From the NCBI RefSeq assembly GCF_010858045.1, contig NZ_JAAGVC010000010.1:105502-169501 (forward strand): a DNA stretch of 64,000 nucleotides, read 5' to 3'. Shown piece by piece: positions 9,475 through 18,800 of the stretch; the first letter of the stretch is position 1, and the number at the start of each line of letters is the position of its first letter. The notes below the pieces were generated by a model. That model made no database searches, had not been told where the DNA came from, and saw nothing but the letters and a program-made list of their open reading frames with translations. A program made the position numbers and the translations under genes. Source of the DNA: Nocardia cyriacigeorgica. GTDB lineage: Bacteria; Actinomycetota; Actinomycetes; Mycobacteriales; Mycobacteriaceae.

Positions 9475-10062
9475 TCACCCAGAGATCAATTCGGCGAAGG
9501 AGACGTCGACCGGCACCGGATCTTCCATCGTCAGGCGGCGCGTGTGCAGGTAGACGAGGTGGTAGCGGCCGTCCGACAGCCGGAATTCCTCGATCTGGGA
9601 GATTCCGTCGCCGGATTCGTTGGGGTACACGATCAGGTAAGCGGGGATGCCGGCCGACGCGTACACAGCCTTTTTCTCGACGGTGTCGGTCCGGAAGGAG
9701 CTGTCGGGCGAAACGATCTCCACGACCAGTACGGCGTCGCCGGCGTAGAGCCGTTCGTCATCCTCCAGGCAGTGATACACCGTGACGTCCGGGCGGCGCA
9801 GGCTCAACGGAACGTCGCTGAGCCGGACGTCGACGTCCGTTTCGACCATCAGGCATGGCTCGGGCTTACGGCCGCTCTCCAGTGAGGCAGCCAACCTGCG
9901 CGCCACCCGGTTGTGCAACCGCGACGGACTCTCGCACTTCACGATGTGCCCGTCGACCACCTCGATGGTGCGGCTGAAATCCGCAGGCAGATCCTCGTAT
10001 TCCGCCGCAGTAATCTGCGCGGGGATCCACCGGTACCAGTCGCTCGGGGCGCCGCTCGTCAT
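9475..10062 (-). CDS. Uma2-family (PD-(D/E)XK fold) protein
   Basis: 195 residues from ATG 10062. The Uma2 signature is clear: RRPDVTVY, then VLVVEIVSPDSSFRTD, then EKKAVYASAGIPAYLIVYP. Asp, Glu and Lys are placed as in the restriction-endonuclease-like fold of this family. The family is common in cyanobacteria and actinomycetes, and its cellular role is largely unknown. The frame continues upstream of ATG 10062, but that part runs into the hairpin at 10160-10192 and is unlike the family. The gene sits between two tail-to-tail emb genes and is bracketed by two near-identical inverted hairpins, which suggests it arrived as a cassette. Confidence 0.85.
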   Translation of the reverse strand: MTSGAPSDWYRWIPAQITAAEYEDLPADFSRTIEVVDGHIVKCESPSRLHNRVARRLAASLESGRKPEPCLMVETDVDVRLSDVPLSLRRPDVTVYHCLEDDERLYAGDAVLVVEIVSPDSSFRTDTVEKKAVYASAGIPAYLIVYPNESGDGISQIEEFRLSDGRYHLVYLHTRRLTMEDPVPVDVSFAELISG

Positions 10063-10159
10063 GCCGACGAGCGTACCGCCAGACTTATAACAGTCCAGAC
10101 TGCTCAGAAGTCCCGCACCTTCCCCCGCATCCGCAGCCCGGAGCCGGCTTCCGCAGAAA

Positions 10160-10192
10160 GGGCGGTACTCGTCGATATGACGAGCACCGCCC
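10160..10192. terminator. Hairpin downstream of the second emb gene
   Basis: Arms 10160-10173 (GGGCGGTACTCGTC) and 10179-10192 pair with one mismatch around a five-base loop, 22 bases past the stop of the emb gene on the minus strand. Read on the opposite strand, bases 10160-10194 match 9405-9439 at about 33 of 35 positions. Confidence 0.7.
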
Positions 10193-10213
10193 TTCGTCAC
10201 GTTCTGGGACGGC

Positions 10214-13200
10214 TCAGAACACCCGGAGCTTGCCCGGCTGCCACAAACCGGAGCGGGTTTCGGTGCCCGTCTCCAGTTCGGCCGGGACTGCCTCGTAGTA
10301 CTGGTCGTAGCGTTCCAGGGAACCCCAGTCGCGGGCCCAGTCGTCCTTCAGATAGGTGGGCATGGTGACCGATTCGGCGAGCATCTGGGAGAAGCCGAGG
10401 GGGCCGCCGAATTCCTGGGCCTGCCAGGTGTCGGTGGAGCTCACGGCCAGCGGGCGGTCGGGCAGGATGCGGTAGCGCGGGACCTCGGCCACGCCGTAGC
10501 GGTGGTCGAAGGGACGCTGGCAGGGGAACTGGAGGCCGACGGCCCAGTCCAGCAGCACGGGCTGCTCGGAACCGAGGAAGCTGTTGGCCGATTCCAGGGT
10601 CGGCACCCGCGGCGGGGTGAAGGCCAGCCACTGGTCGCCGATCAGGATCGGGTCGTTGGCGACGATGCGCACCGCATCGGCTTCGGGGGCGATCTCGTCC
10701 AGCGGCACCCGCAGGTTGCGCCAGGACGGGAACGGTCCGATATCGCGGGGCAGGTAGGTGCCCAGCTGGGTGACGCTGCCGTCGGGCTGACGCTTGCCGT
10801 AGTCCACGGTCAGCGACTGGCCGTACTGCATGGCGCCGGTGTCGTCGTAGGACAGGATGCGCCCGGCCGCGGAGATGACGATCAGCGGCTTGTCCTCGGA
10901 CCGCTCCGGCAGCCCGTACCAGCTCGACGTCACGAAGGCCGGCTTCTGCACGCCGTTCTGGTAGCTACCGAGCACGGGTGTGGTCGCCGGGTCGAGCCCG
11001 AACGGCAGGGCCACGGTGCTGCCGTTGACGCCGAGCGCGCCCTGGCCACCGCCGGTGCCCGCGCTCTGCCCCTCGGCGAACGCGGCGCCGACCGACTGGG
11101 TGGAGGTGTTACCGGTGCCCGGCTTCACCTCGACGGCGTCGGCGGACAGATCGTCGGGCACACCGTTGGGATCGAAGCCCTCCGGGTCGACGCCGGCCAG
11201 CGGATCGTTCGGGTTGGTCGGCGGGTTCGCCGGATCGATGATCGGGGTCAACCGGCCACCGTTGGGATCGGCTTCGACCAGCACGTCGTTGGCGAGACCG
11301 CAGCTGGAGCCGGTGATGGCGTCGAAGTTCGAGCGCGCCAGCGAATAGCCGGGGTACTGCGAGTACGCGCCCTTGACCAGCGAGAGCACCTCGAACAGCA
11401 CCATCGCCGCGGCGACCAGCGTCAACGGGATGGCGGCGAATTTCCGGATCCGCCGCCCGCGCGCCGAGCGCGGCGAACTCGGCGGTTTCGCATACCCCTC
11501 ACGCAGCGCGTGCCAGGCCACCAGCGCCAGCGCCAGTCCGAACAGGATCAGGATGACGGTGTTGGACTGGATGCCGCTGACCGAGACCCGCTTGTCGAAC
11601 CACGGCACCCCGAAGCTGGAGACATACCAGTAGCCGTTGATCCCGGAGAACGCCACCGCGAGCACGAACAGCAGACCCGCCAGGAAGATCGCCCGGTTCT
11701 TGCGCGCACGCAGCGCGCTGGCCGACACCGCGACCGCCGTGACCGCCGCCAGCGAACCGGCGATACCGGCGTAGGCGCCGAAGTGGTGGGTCCACTTGGT
11801 CGGGTTGAACATCATGAAGAAGATCGTTCCGAACACGATGCCCATCAACCGCCAGGTCGGGGCGCTGGCGATGCCGGGCACCCGGCGCCTGCGCAGCAGC
11901 ACCAGCATGGTGGTGAACAGGCACAGCAGCATCACCAGGAAGGCGAACCGGCGCGAGACCGAACCGTCGACGGTCTCCACGAACAGGTAGTAGTAGCGCA
12001 GGTAGTCCTCGTACCAGGCCAGGTTGGGGCCGGTGGCCTGGCGGACCCGGTTGGCTTCCTGGATGCCCGCGAAGGTCTGATCGCTGTAGACGACGGTCAA
12101 CACCAGTAGACCGGCGGCGGCGATCGGCGCGAGCAGCGGCAGCGTCCCGTGTTCGCGCCGCTTACGCACCACGATCTTGACCATGGGCCGGATACCGGCA
12201 AGCAACGCGGCCACACACATCAGGCCGGTCGGCGCGGCGGCGAGGGTGAACGCGGCGATCAGCACCGCGGCCGCGGCGGGCAGCAGCCGCCCGGTGGCGA
12301 TGGCCCGCTCGATCGAGACCCAGGTCAGCAGCGCGCCGAGCGCGACGATCGGCTCCGAGCGCAGGCCGTTGTCGAACGGCAGCCAGAAGGCAAGGAACAC
12401 CAGGCCACCGGTCCACAGCGCCACCCGGCTGTTGCGCACCCCGCGACCCAGCCGTGGCACCACCTCGCGGCTGATCACCATCCAGCACAGGATCGCGCAG
12501 GCCAGCGCGGGCAGACGCACCCACGGGCTGGCCGTCGACACCTCGGCGAAGAGCTGGATGACGTAGTAGTACCAGCCGAACGGCGCCTCGGGGACGCCGT
12601 ACCAGCGGAAGTAGTTGGCCATATAGCCGGCGTCCGGCGCGACCCGGACCATGCTCAGGATGTAGCCGTCGTCGGAGGTGTTGGCGCCGACGAAATGCCA
12701 CACCAGCAGCGTGCCGATGACCGCGCCGTCGGCCCAGCTCGGCTTGAACCAGTGCGCGGGCAGGAACCGGCGGTGACCACGCCCGTCGCTGGTGTCCAGC
12801 CGGGCCAGCGCCGTCAGCGCGATCAGCGTGCACAGCACCGCCGCGATCATCGCGATCATCTTGATCGCGGTCGGCGTGGAGCTGTAGCGGGTGTCGATGG
12901 TGGTGTCGAAGGCCAGGCCGGCGGGGACCTCACCCTTCAGGTCGGTGAAGACGCCGACCACCTGCGGCCGCAGATCGCCGAGCAGCTGCCCTTCCACCGG
13001 CTGACCCGTATCGGTGGTCAGGCCGTTGAAGATCGCGTGCGTGCGGTCGATATCGGAGGTGATGGTGATGTCGGTGCAGCCGGCCAGCTCATCGCGCTGG
13101 GCGGAGGCGACCACGGCGTTGCGGTCGACGACGTCCACCGAGGTGTCCGAGACCCGGACGAACAGTGCCTCCAGCGCCGCCCGATCGCCCTGCGGCGGCG

Positions 13201-13501
13201 CGGTGGCCAGCAGCATGCCGCCCTGCGGCGGCAGTTGCGCGACCGCCGAACACGGGATGGTCGCGCGCAGCTCGATCGGCACCTGCGACATCAGCGGCGC
13301 CTGCACATTCGTGAGCTGCCCGTTCTGCGGCCAGCTCAGCGTCGCCGTCGTCTGCGTCACCGGTAAGAACGGCGTGGCCAGCGCGAACAGGGCACCGAGC
13401 ACTCCCGCGACCAGCGCGATGAGCCGCGCGGTCCGGAAATCGCGCGGAGCGACCTGCGGTGCGGGCGGCGTCTCCGGCAAAACAGCGACTGCATCTGACA
13501 C
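10214..13501 (-). CDS. emb: Arabinosyltransferase of the EmbA/B/C family (second copy)
   Basis: 1095-residue Emb paralogue of the gene at 5587-8970, with the same domain order and about the usual length. The catalytic SDDGY gives Asp277/Asp278. ILSM (Ile281, Leu282, Met284) occupies the ethambutol-determining position, followed by AGYMANYFRWYG. The C-terminal part includes QFPCQRPFDHRYGVAEVPR, nearly identical to the first copy. It transfers arabinose from decaprenyl-phospho-arabinose outside the membrane. It starts with GTG 13501 and no strong ribosome site is visible. Its transcript converges with the first emb gene, unlike the co-directional embCAB of mycobacteria. The promoter presumably lies in the 145 bases shared with the divergent cyclophilin gene. 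Confidence 0.93.
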   Translation of the reverse strand: MSDAVAVLPETPPAPQVAPRDFRTARLIALVAGVLGALFALATPFLPVTQTTATLSWPQNGQLTNVQAPLMSQVPIELRATIPCSAVAQLPPQGGMLLATAPPQGDRAALEALFVRVSDTSVDVVDRNAVVASAQRDELAGCTDITITSDIDRTHAIFNGLTTDTGQPVEGQLLGDLRPQVVGVFTDLKGEVPAGLAFDTTIDTRYSSTPTAIKMIAMIAAVLCTLIALTALARLDTSDGRGHRRFLPAHWFKPSWADGAVIGTLLVWHFVGANTSDDGYILSMVRVAPDAGYMANYFRWYGVPEAPFGWYYYVIQLFAEVSTASPWVRLPALACAILCWMVISREVVPRLGRGVRNSRVALWTGGLVFLAFWLPFDNGLRSEPIVALGALLTWVSIERAIATGRLLPAAAAVLIAAFTLAAAPTGLMCVAALLAGIRPMVKIVVRKRREHGTLPLLAPIAAAGLLVLTVVYSDQTFAGIQEANRVRQATGPNLAWYEDYLRYYYLFVETVDGSVSRRFAFLVMLLCLFTTMLVLLRRRRVPGIASAPTWRLMGIVFGTIFFMMFNPTKWTHHFGAYAGIAGSLAAVTAVAVSASALRARKNRAIFLAGLLFVLAVAFSGINGYWYVSSFGVPWFDKRVSVSGIQSNTVILILFGLALALVAWHALREGYAKPPSSPRSARGRRIRKFAAIPLTLVAAAMVLFEVLSLVKGAYSQYPGYSLARSNFDAITGSSCGLANDVLVEADPNGGRLTPIIDPANPPTNPNDPLAGVDPEGFDPNGVPDDLSADAVEVKPGTGNTSTQSVGAAFAEGQSAGTGGGQGALGVNGSTVALPFGLDPATTPVLGSYQNGVQKPAFVTSSWYGLPERSEDKPLIVISAAGRILSYDDTGAMQYGQSLTVDYGKRQPDGSVTQLGTYLPRDIGPFPSWRNLRVPLDEIAPEADAVRIVANDPILIGDQWLAFTPPRVPTLESANSFLGSEQPVLLDWAVGLQFPCQRPFDHRYGVAEVPRYRILPDRPLAVSSTDTWQAQEFGGPLGFSQMLAESVTMPTYLKDDWARDWGSLERYDQYYEAVPAELETGTETRSGLWQPGKLRVF

Positions 13502-13646
13502 GGTTGGGAAGTCTAGAGCGCGGTGCCAGACGGGGCGTGCTCAGCACGACATTGCCCGGGCGGCGGCTATTTAGCAGAACGCGGATTCGGAAGAAACGGC
13601 ACCCGAATTACCGTCGACCGGTGGGGCTAGTGGAAAGCTGTGGGGT

Positions 13647-14144
13647 ATGACAAAGGTGAATCTCGAGACGAACTACGGAACCATCGGGCTGGAGCTGGAC
13701 GACGCCAAGGCACCGAACACGGTGAAGAACTTCCTGGAGTACGTGAACGCCGGGCATTACGACGGCACCATCTTCCACCGCGTCATCCCCGGCTTCATGA
13801 TCCAGGGCGGCGGCTTCGACGGCGATATGAAGCAGAAGCCGACCAAGGCCCCGATCCAGAACGAGGCGGGCAACGGCCTCAAGAACGACCGCTACACCGT
13901 CGCCATGGCGCGCACCAACGACCCGCATTCGGCGACCGCGCAGTTCTTCATCAACGTGGCCGACAACGACTTCCTCAACCACACCCAGCCGGCCGGCCAG
14001 GGTTGGGGTTACGCGGTGTTCGGCACCGTCACCGAGGGCACCGAGGTGGTCGACAAGATCGCCGCGGTTTCCACCTCCTCGCACGGCGTCCACCAGGACG
14101 TTCCGTCGGAGAACGTCGTGATCGAATCCGCGAAGGTTGCCTGA
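13647..14144 (+). CDS. Cyclophilin-type peptidyl-prolyl cis-trans isomerase (PpiB-like)
   Basis: 165 residues from ATG 13647 with no signal peptide, so cytoplasmic. It interconverts cis and trans prolyl bonds. The cyclophilin core is complete: [17 protein letters not shown], then [14 protein letters not shown], then [19 protein letters not shown], then [10 protein letters not shown]. The sequence follows the short E. coli PpiB pattern, including the tail [16 protein letters not shown], rather than the longer actinobacterial PpiA. It is divergent from the emb gene and converges on accD4. No functional link to the envelope genes is evident. Confidence 0.93.
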   Translation: MTKVNLETNYGTIGLELDDAKAPNTVKNFLEYVNAGHYDGTIFHRVIPGFMIQGGGFDGDMKQKPTKAPIQNEAGNGLKNDRYTVAMARTNDPHSATAQFFINVADNDFLNHTQPAGQGWGYAVFGTVTEGTEVVDKIAAVSTSSHGVHQDVPSENVVIESAKVA

Positions 14145-14179
14145 TCTCGCTGTCTGACTGCGGCGCCTCCGCGCCGCGT

Positions 14180-14269
14180 GTTCTCGGCCCCTGATGGCTC
14201 GCGTTTCTGAACCGCTGCTTGCCTTCGGCTTGCGCATCGGTCGCGGAAACGCGAGCCGGGCCGCGAACC
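14180..14269. repeat. Intergenic palindromic element, copy A
   Basis: Nested inverted repeat between the convergent cyclophilin and accD4 genes. The outer arms are GTTCTCGGCCC (14180-14190) and GGGCCGCGAAC (14258-14268), with one mismatch. The inner arms are GGCTCGCGTTT (14196-14206) and AAACGCGAGCC (14247-14257), which pair perfectly. A small hairpin CGGCGC/GCGCCG precedes it at 14161-14176. The right half matches the element at 26203-26263 at about 23 of 26 bases. It may also act as a bidirectional terminator. Confidence 0.7.
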
Positions 14270-14345
14270 CTGACGCTCGATCGCGCTTCGCTCGACATCG
14301 GGCGCAACCAGCCGATGTCTGCTGGCTACGCCGCTATGCCCACTT

Positions 14346-15890
14346 CTACAGCGGCAGCAGGTGATGTTTGCGCGGGCTGCGCAGGATGGTCTTGTCGCGC
14401 AGCAGCTGCAACGCCTTGCGCAGTTCCAGCCGGGTGGCCGACGGCTCGATGACGGCGTCGATGTAGCCGCGTTCGGCCGCTACCCACGGCGTAGCGACGG
14501 TGGCGTTGTAGAAGTCGATCATCTGCTGCCGGATCGCCGGGCGCTGATCTTCCGGCGCGGCCGCGATCTGTTTGCCACCGATCAGGCTGACGGCGCTTTC
14601 GGCGCCCATCACCGCGATGCGCGCGGTCGGCCACGCCAGGTTGACGTCGGCGCCGAGCTGCTTGGAACCCATCACCGCGTAGCCGCCGCCGTAGGACTTG
14701 CGGATCACCACCGTCACCTTCGGGACGGTCGCCTCGACGAAGGAGAACAGGAACCGGCCGCCGCGCTTGATGACGCCGATCTTCTCCTGCTCCACACCCG
14801 GCAGGAAGCCAGGAGTGTCCACCACGAACACCAGCGGGATCTCGAACGCGTCGCACATGCGCACGAAATGAGCGGCCTTGTCCGAGGCCCGCGCGTCCAG
14901 CGCGCCCGCGTAGACCATGGGCTGGTTGGCCACCACCCCGACGCTGCGGCCGTCGACCCGGGCGAAACCGGTGATCAGATTGCGTCCGGCCGTCGCACCG
15001 ATCTCATGGAATTCACCGTCGTCGAAGATCCGCAGCAGGATCTCGTGCATGTCGTATCCGGCGTTGTCGGAATCGGGCACGATGCCGTTCAATTCCAGGT
15101 CGGTGTCGGTGATCTCCGGTTCCAGACCAGGATTGACGATCGGCGGCTGCTCCTGGCATGAGGTGGGCAGATACCCGAGGTAATCGCGCACCCACTGGAA
15201 CGCCGCCTTCTCGTCCTCGGCGACGTGGTGGATATTGCCATACTGGGCCTGGCTGTTGGCTCCGCCCAGTTCCTCGAGGCTGACGTCCTCGCCGGTGACC
15301 TCGCGGATCACCTTGGGGCCGGTGACGAACATGTACGCCTCTTGGGTCGCCACCACCACATCGGTGTTGATCGGGGCGTACACCGCACCACCGGCACATT
15401 TACCGAGAATCATGGAAACCTGCGGCACCAGACCCGACAGCGGCTCCTGACGGCGGCCGAGTTCGGCGTACCACGCCAGCGAAGTGACCGCCTCCTGGAC
15501 GCGCGCGCCGCCGGAGTCGTTGATACCGACGACCGGGCAGCCGACCTTCTCGGCGTACTCCATGATCGCGGCCACCTTGCGGCCGAACATCTCACCGACC
15601 GATCCGCCGTAGACGGTCTGATCGTGGGAGAACACCGCGACCGGGCGTCCGTCGACCAGGCCGTGCCCGGTGACCACGCCGTCGCCGTAGAGGGCCTCCG
15701 GATCGCCCGGCTTGCGCACCAGCGCACCGACTTCCACGAAGGTGCCCGGATCGAGCAGCATATTGATCCGGTCGCGGGCGCTGGGAATTCCCTTCTTCGC
15801 CCGCTTGGCCACCCCCGCTTCACCCGCCGGTTCCTGCGCCAGCTCGAGGCGTTTACGCAGGTCCGCGAGTTTCTCGGCAGTCGTGCTCAC
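14346..15890 (-). CDS. accD4: AccD4, acyl-CoA carboxylase beta (carboxyltransferase) subunit
   Basis: 514 residues with both halves of the biotin-dependent carboxyltransferase fold (for example [25 protein letters not shown] and [13 protein letters not shown]). In mycolate makers AccD4, with AccA3 and AccD5, carboxylates the long acyl-CoA that becomes the alpha branch condensed by Pks13. The order accD4-pks13-fadD32 is the conserved mycolate condensation cluster. GTG 15890 overlaps the pks13 stop in a GTGA, which indicates translational coupling. The C-terminus ends at 14346, close to the palindromic element at 14180-14269. Confidence 0.93.
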   Translation of the reverse strand: MSTTAEKLADLRKRLELAQEPAGEAGVAKRAKKGIPSARDRINMLLDPGTFVEVGALVRKPGDPEALYGDGVVTGHGLVDGRPVAVFSHDQTVYGGSVGEMFGRKVAAIMEYAEKVGCPVVGINDSGGARVQEAVTSLAWYAELGRRQEPLSGLVPQVSMILGKCAGGAVYAPINTDVVVATQEAYMFVTGPKVIREVTGEDVSLEELGGANSQAQYGNIHHVAEDEKAAFQWVRDYLGYLPTSCQEQPPIVNPGLEPEITDTDLELNGIVPDSDNAGYDMHEILLRIFDDGEFHEIGATAGRNLITGFARVDGRSVGVVANQPMVYAGALDARASDKAAHFVRMCDAFEIPLVFVVDTPGFLPGVEQEKIGVIKRGGRFLFSFVEATVPKVTVVIRKSYGGGYAVMGSKQLGADVNLAWPTARIAVMGAESAVSLIGGKQIAAAPEDQRPAIRQQMIDFYNATVATPWVAAERGYIDAVIEPSATRLELRKALQLLRDKTILRSPRKHHLLPL

Positions 15891-18800
15891 TTGGCCCCTT
15901 TCGCCTCGATTTCCGCGAGCTTCGCGGACAGGTCCGCGCCGATCTTGCCGATGCGCGGCTCGTCGATGATCTGCAGATGGTCGCCGGGGATGTGGATGAC
16001 CTCGAGGTTGGGCACGTACTCGTCCCAGCCACCGTTGGGCAGCCGGTCGGCGTAGCGCGGCTCCAGCTCGAGCATGCCGTCGTGGTAGCGGTCGGCGAGG
16101 TAGAGCACCACATCACCGTCATAGCGGGTCGGGCGGACCTTTTGCAGCGCACGGTTTTCGATCCACGAGGTGCGCTGGTGTTCGAGCACCCCGCCGGGGA
16201 TCTTCGCGCCGGTCATCTTGATCAGATCCGACACCATCTTGAACTGCTCTTCGTCGGATGCGTTGGCCAGTTCGAGCAGCTGGTCCCGATCGAGTTCGCC
16301 CTGCACGCCGTAGGTCTTCTGCGCGAACGCCTGGTAGCGCTCCATCCGCCGCACCCGCTCCTCGGGGCTGTTGTCCTCCCCCTCGGCGGGAATGGCCAGA
16401 TCGATCAGGCCGACGATGCGCACATCGGCGCCCTCGGCGCGCAGGATCTGCGCCACCGCCATGGCCAGCACGGCACCGAGCGACCAGCCGTAGAGCACGT
16501 ACGGTCCGTCGCCCTGGATCTTGCGCAGTTCGGGCACGTACTGGCGGGCGCGTTCGTCGATATCGCCGTCGACGCGCTCGAGGCCGTACATCGGGGTGGT
16601 CTCGGGCAGCTTCTTCAACAGCGGCTCGTACACCAGCGTGTTGCCGCCGGAGGGATGGAAGACGAACACCGGCACGGCATTCGAGCCCTCGGCGCGCGGG
16701 CGCAGCGGGCGGATGAAACCGTCCACGTCGGCGCCGCTGTCCTGCAATCTGCGCACCACGTCGGCGAGATCTTCGATGGTCTCGGAATCGAGCACATCGT
16801 CGACGGTGATCTCGGCGCCGACCCGCTCGGTCAGCCGCGCGGCCAGCTTCTCGGCGGTGTCCTCGTCGAGGATCGGCAAGGTGTTGAAGATGCCCTTGGC
16901 CGACTTGCCGGTGACGACCGCCCAGGTGGCGAAGGTCAGGCGTTCGGCGGCGTCACGCGGGGGGACGTCGTCTTCGGTCTCGGGCTTACCGCCGAAGAGG
17001 GCGGCGGGCGCGGCCTCGGTCTTCGCGGCGGGCGCGGCCTCTGCCTTCGCGGTAGGGGCAGCCTCGGCCTTCGGCGCGGGGGCCGATTCAGCCTCGGCGA
17101 CAATCCTTTCCGCCTCGGCCTCGACCGTCGTGTCCTCGGTCTTCGCCGACGCACCGGCGGCAGCCTGCACCACCGCGGCCGGATCCTCGCCCGCCTCCAG
17201 CGCGGCACGCGCGGCGGCGACGAAGCCCTCGTCCACGCTGACGTCCTCGCCCGCGGCCTGGCGCTCGGCGATGGCCTGCACCTCGTCGCGGTGTTCGATG
17301 GCGTACCGCAGCACCTTGCCGACCTCGTGCAGGCTGGCATCGCGCACGGCCTGGATCTGCAGCTGCGGGATATCGAATTCGTATTCGACGCGGTTCTTGA
17401 TCCGCATGGCCATCAACGAGTCGAGGCCGAGTTCCATCAGCGGGATCTCCATCGGCAGATCCTCGACCGCGTACCCCATCGACTCGGCGACGATCAGTGC
17501 CAGCCGCTCCTCGACGGTCTGCGAGCCGTTGGGATCCCAACGGTCGCCGAAGGATTCGGTGACCTCGAGGTCGGTGCTCGCGGCGGCCTCGACCGGCGCG
17601 GCCGTAACCGGTGCGGCCGCAACGGGTTCGGGCAGTGCGGCGCCCGAGGTGACGACGGCGTCGAACAGCAACCGGAACCCGGCGCCCTCACGCGCGTGCA
17701 CCTGCACCGACGCCCCCCCGGGATGCGGGGTCAGCGTGGTGGTCAGCGTGCCGGAAGCCGGCGGTGCGCTGTGCGCGATGGTCGCGCCGAGCGAGACGTC
17801 GCTGAGCACCTGCGCGGCCGAGGCCTGCACCAAGGTGGCCAGATCGGTGACGGCCGCGGCCTGCACCTCCCACACATGCCTGCCGTCGGGCAGCGCGACA
17901 TGCGAACCGGGCGCCCGGCCGCTACCGCCGGTGGACATGGTGGCCTTGGGCCAGTACTCCTTGCGCACGAACGCCGTGCGCGGGATGTCGGCGTAGTCAC
18001 CGGCGGGCAGCAGCGACGGCAGGTCGACGGCGTGGCCGTGCACATACAGCTGCGCCAGCGCCGAGATCACGCCTGCCGATTCGTCTTCCTTGCGCTTGAG
18101 CGTCGGAATCAGCTGCGCGTCGTGCAGTCCGGCCGCGAAGGTGGTGCCGAGCACCTGCATCAACGCGACCGAGTTCGGTGCCAGCTCCAGGAAGGTGGTG
18201 ATACCCGAATCCACCGCGAGCTTCACCGCGTTGGTGAAGTACACGCTGTGGCGCATGTTCTTGACCCAGTAGTCCTCGTTGTGGATCGGGTCGTGGCCGG
18301 GAGCGTAGAACTGCTCCTTGTCGACGGTCGAATACAGGCCGACCTTCATCTTGGTCGGCTCGATACCGGCCAGCTCGGCGGCCAGCTCGCCCAACAGCGG
18401 GTCCATCTGCGAAGTGTGGCCGGCACCGCGGGTCTGCAGCACCCGGGCGAACTTGCCGGACTCCTCCACCCGCGCCACGATCTGCGCGACCTGCGCCTGC
18501 GGACCACCGATGACGGTATTGGTCGGCGCCGCGTAGACGGCCACCTCGACGTCGGGGAACTCGGTGAGCAGCTCGGCGACGTCGTCGGCGCTCAGCTCGA
18601 CCAGCGCCATATTGCGCACATCGTCATCGCTGATCATCTGCTCGCCCTCGCCCATCAGGCGCGAGCGGGCGCAGATCACCCGCACCGCGTCCTCCAGCGC
18701 CAGACCGCCCGAGATGTAGGCGCCAGCGACCTCACCCATGGAGTGGCCGACGACGGCGGCGGGTTCGGCGCCGTGCGCGCGCAGCAGCGCGGCCAGGCCG

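Noticed and set aside
10063..10200. A longer Uma2 protein starting at 10200
   Set aside because: The extra part would be encoded by the hairpin at 10160-10192 and lacks similarity to the family.
17001..17072. A CRISPR-like array
   Set aside because: The repeats are directly adjacent, in frame and encode an Ala/Pro linker; there are no spacers, and no CRISPR array or cas gene was seen in the window.
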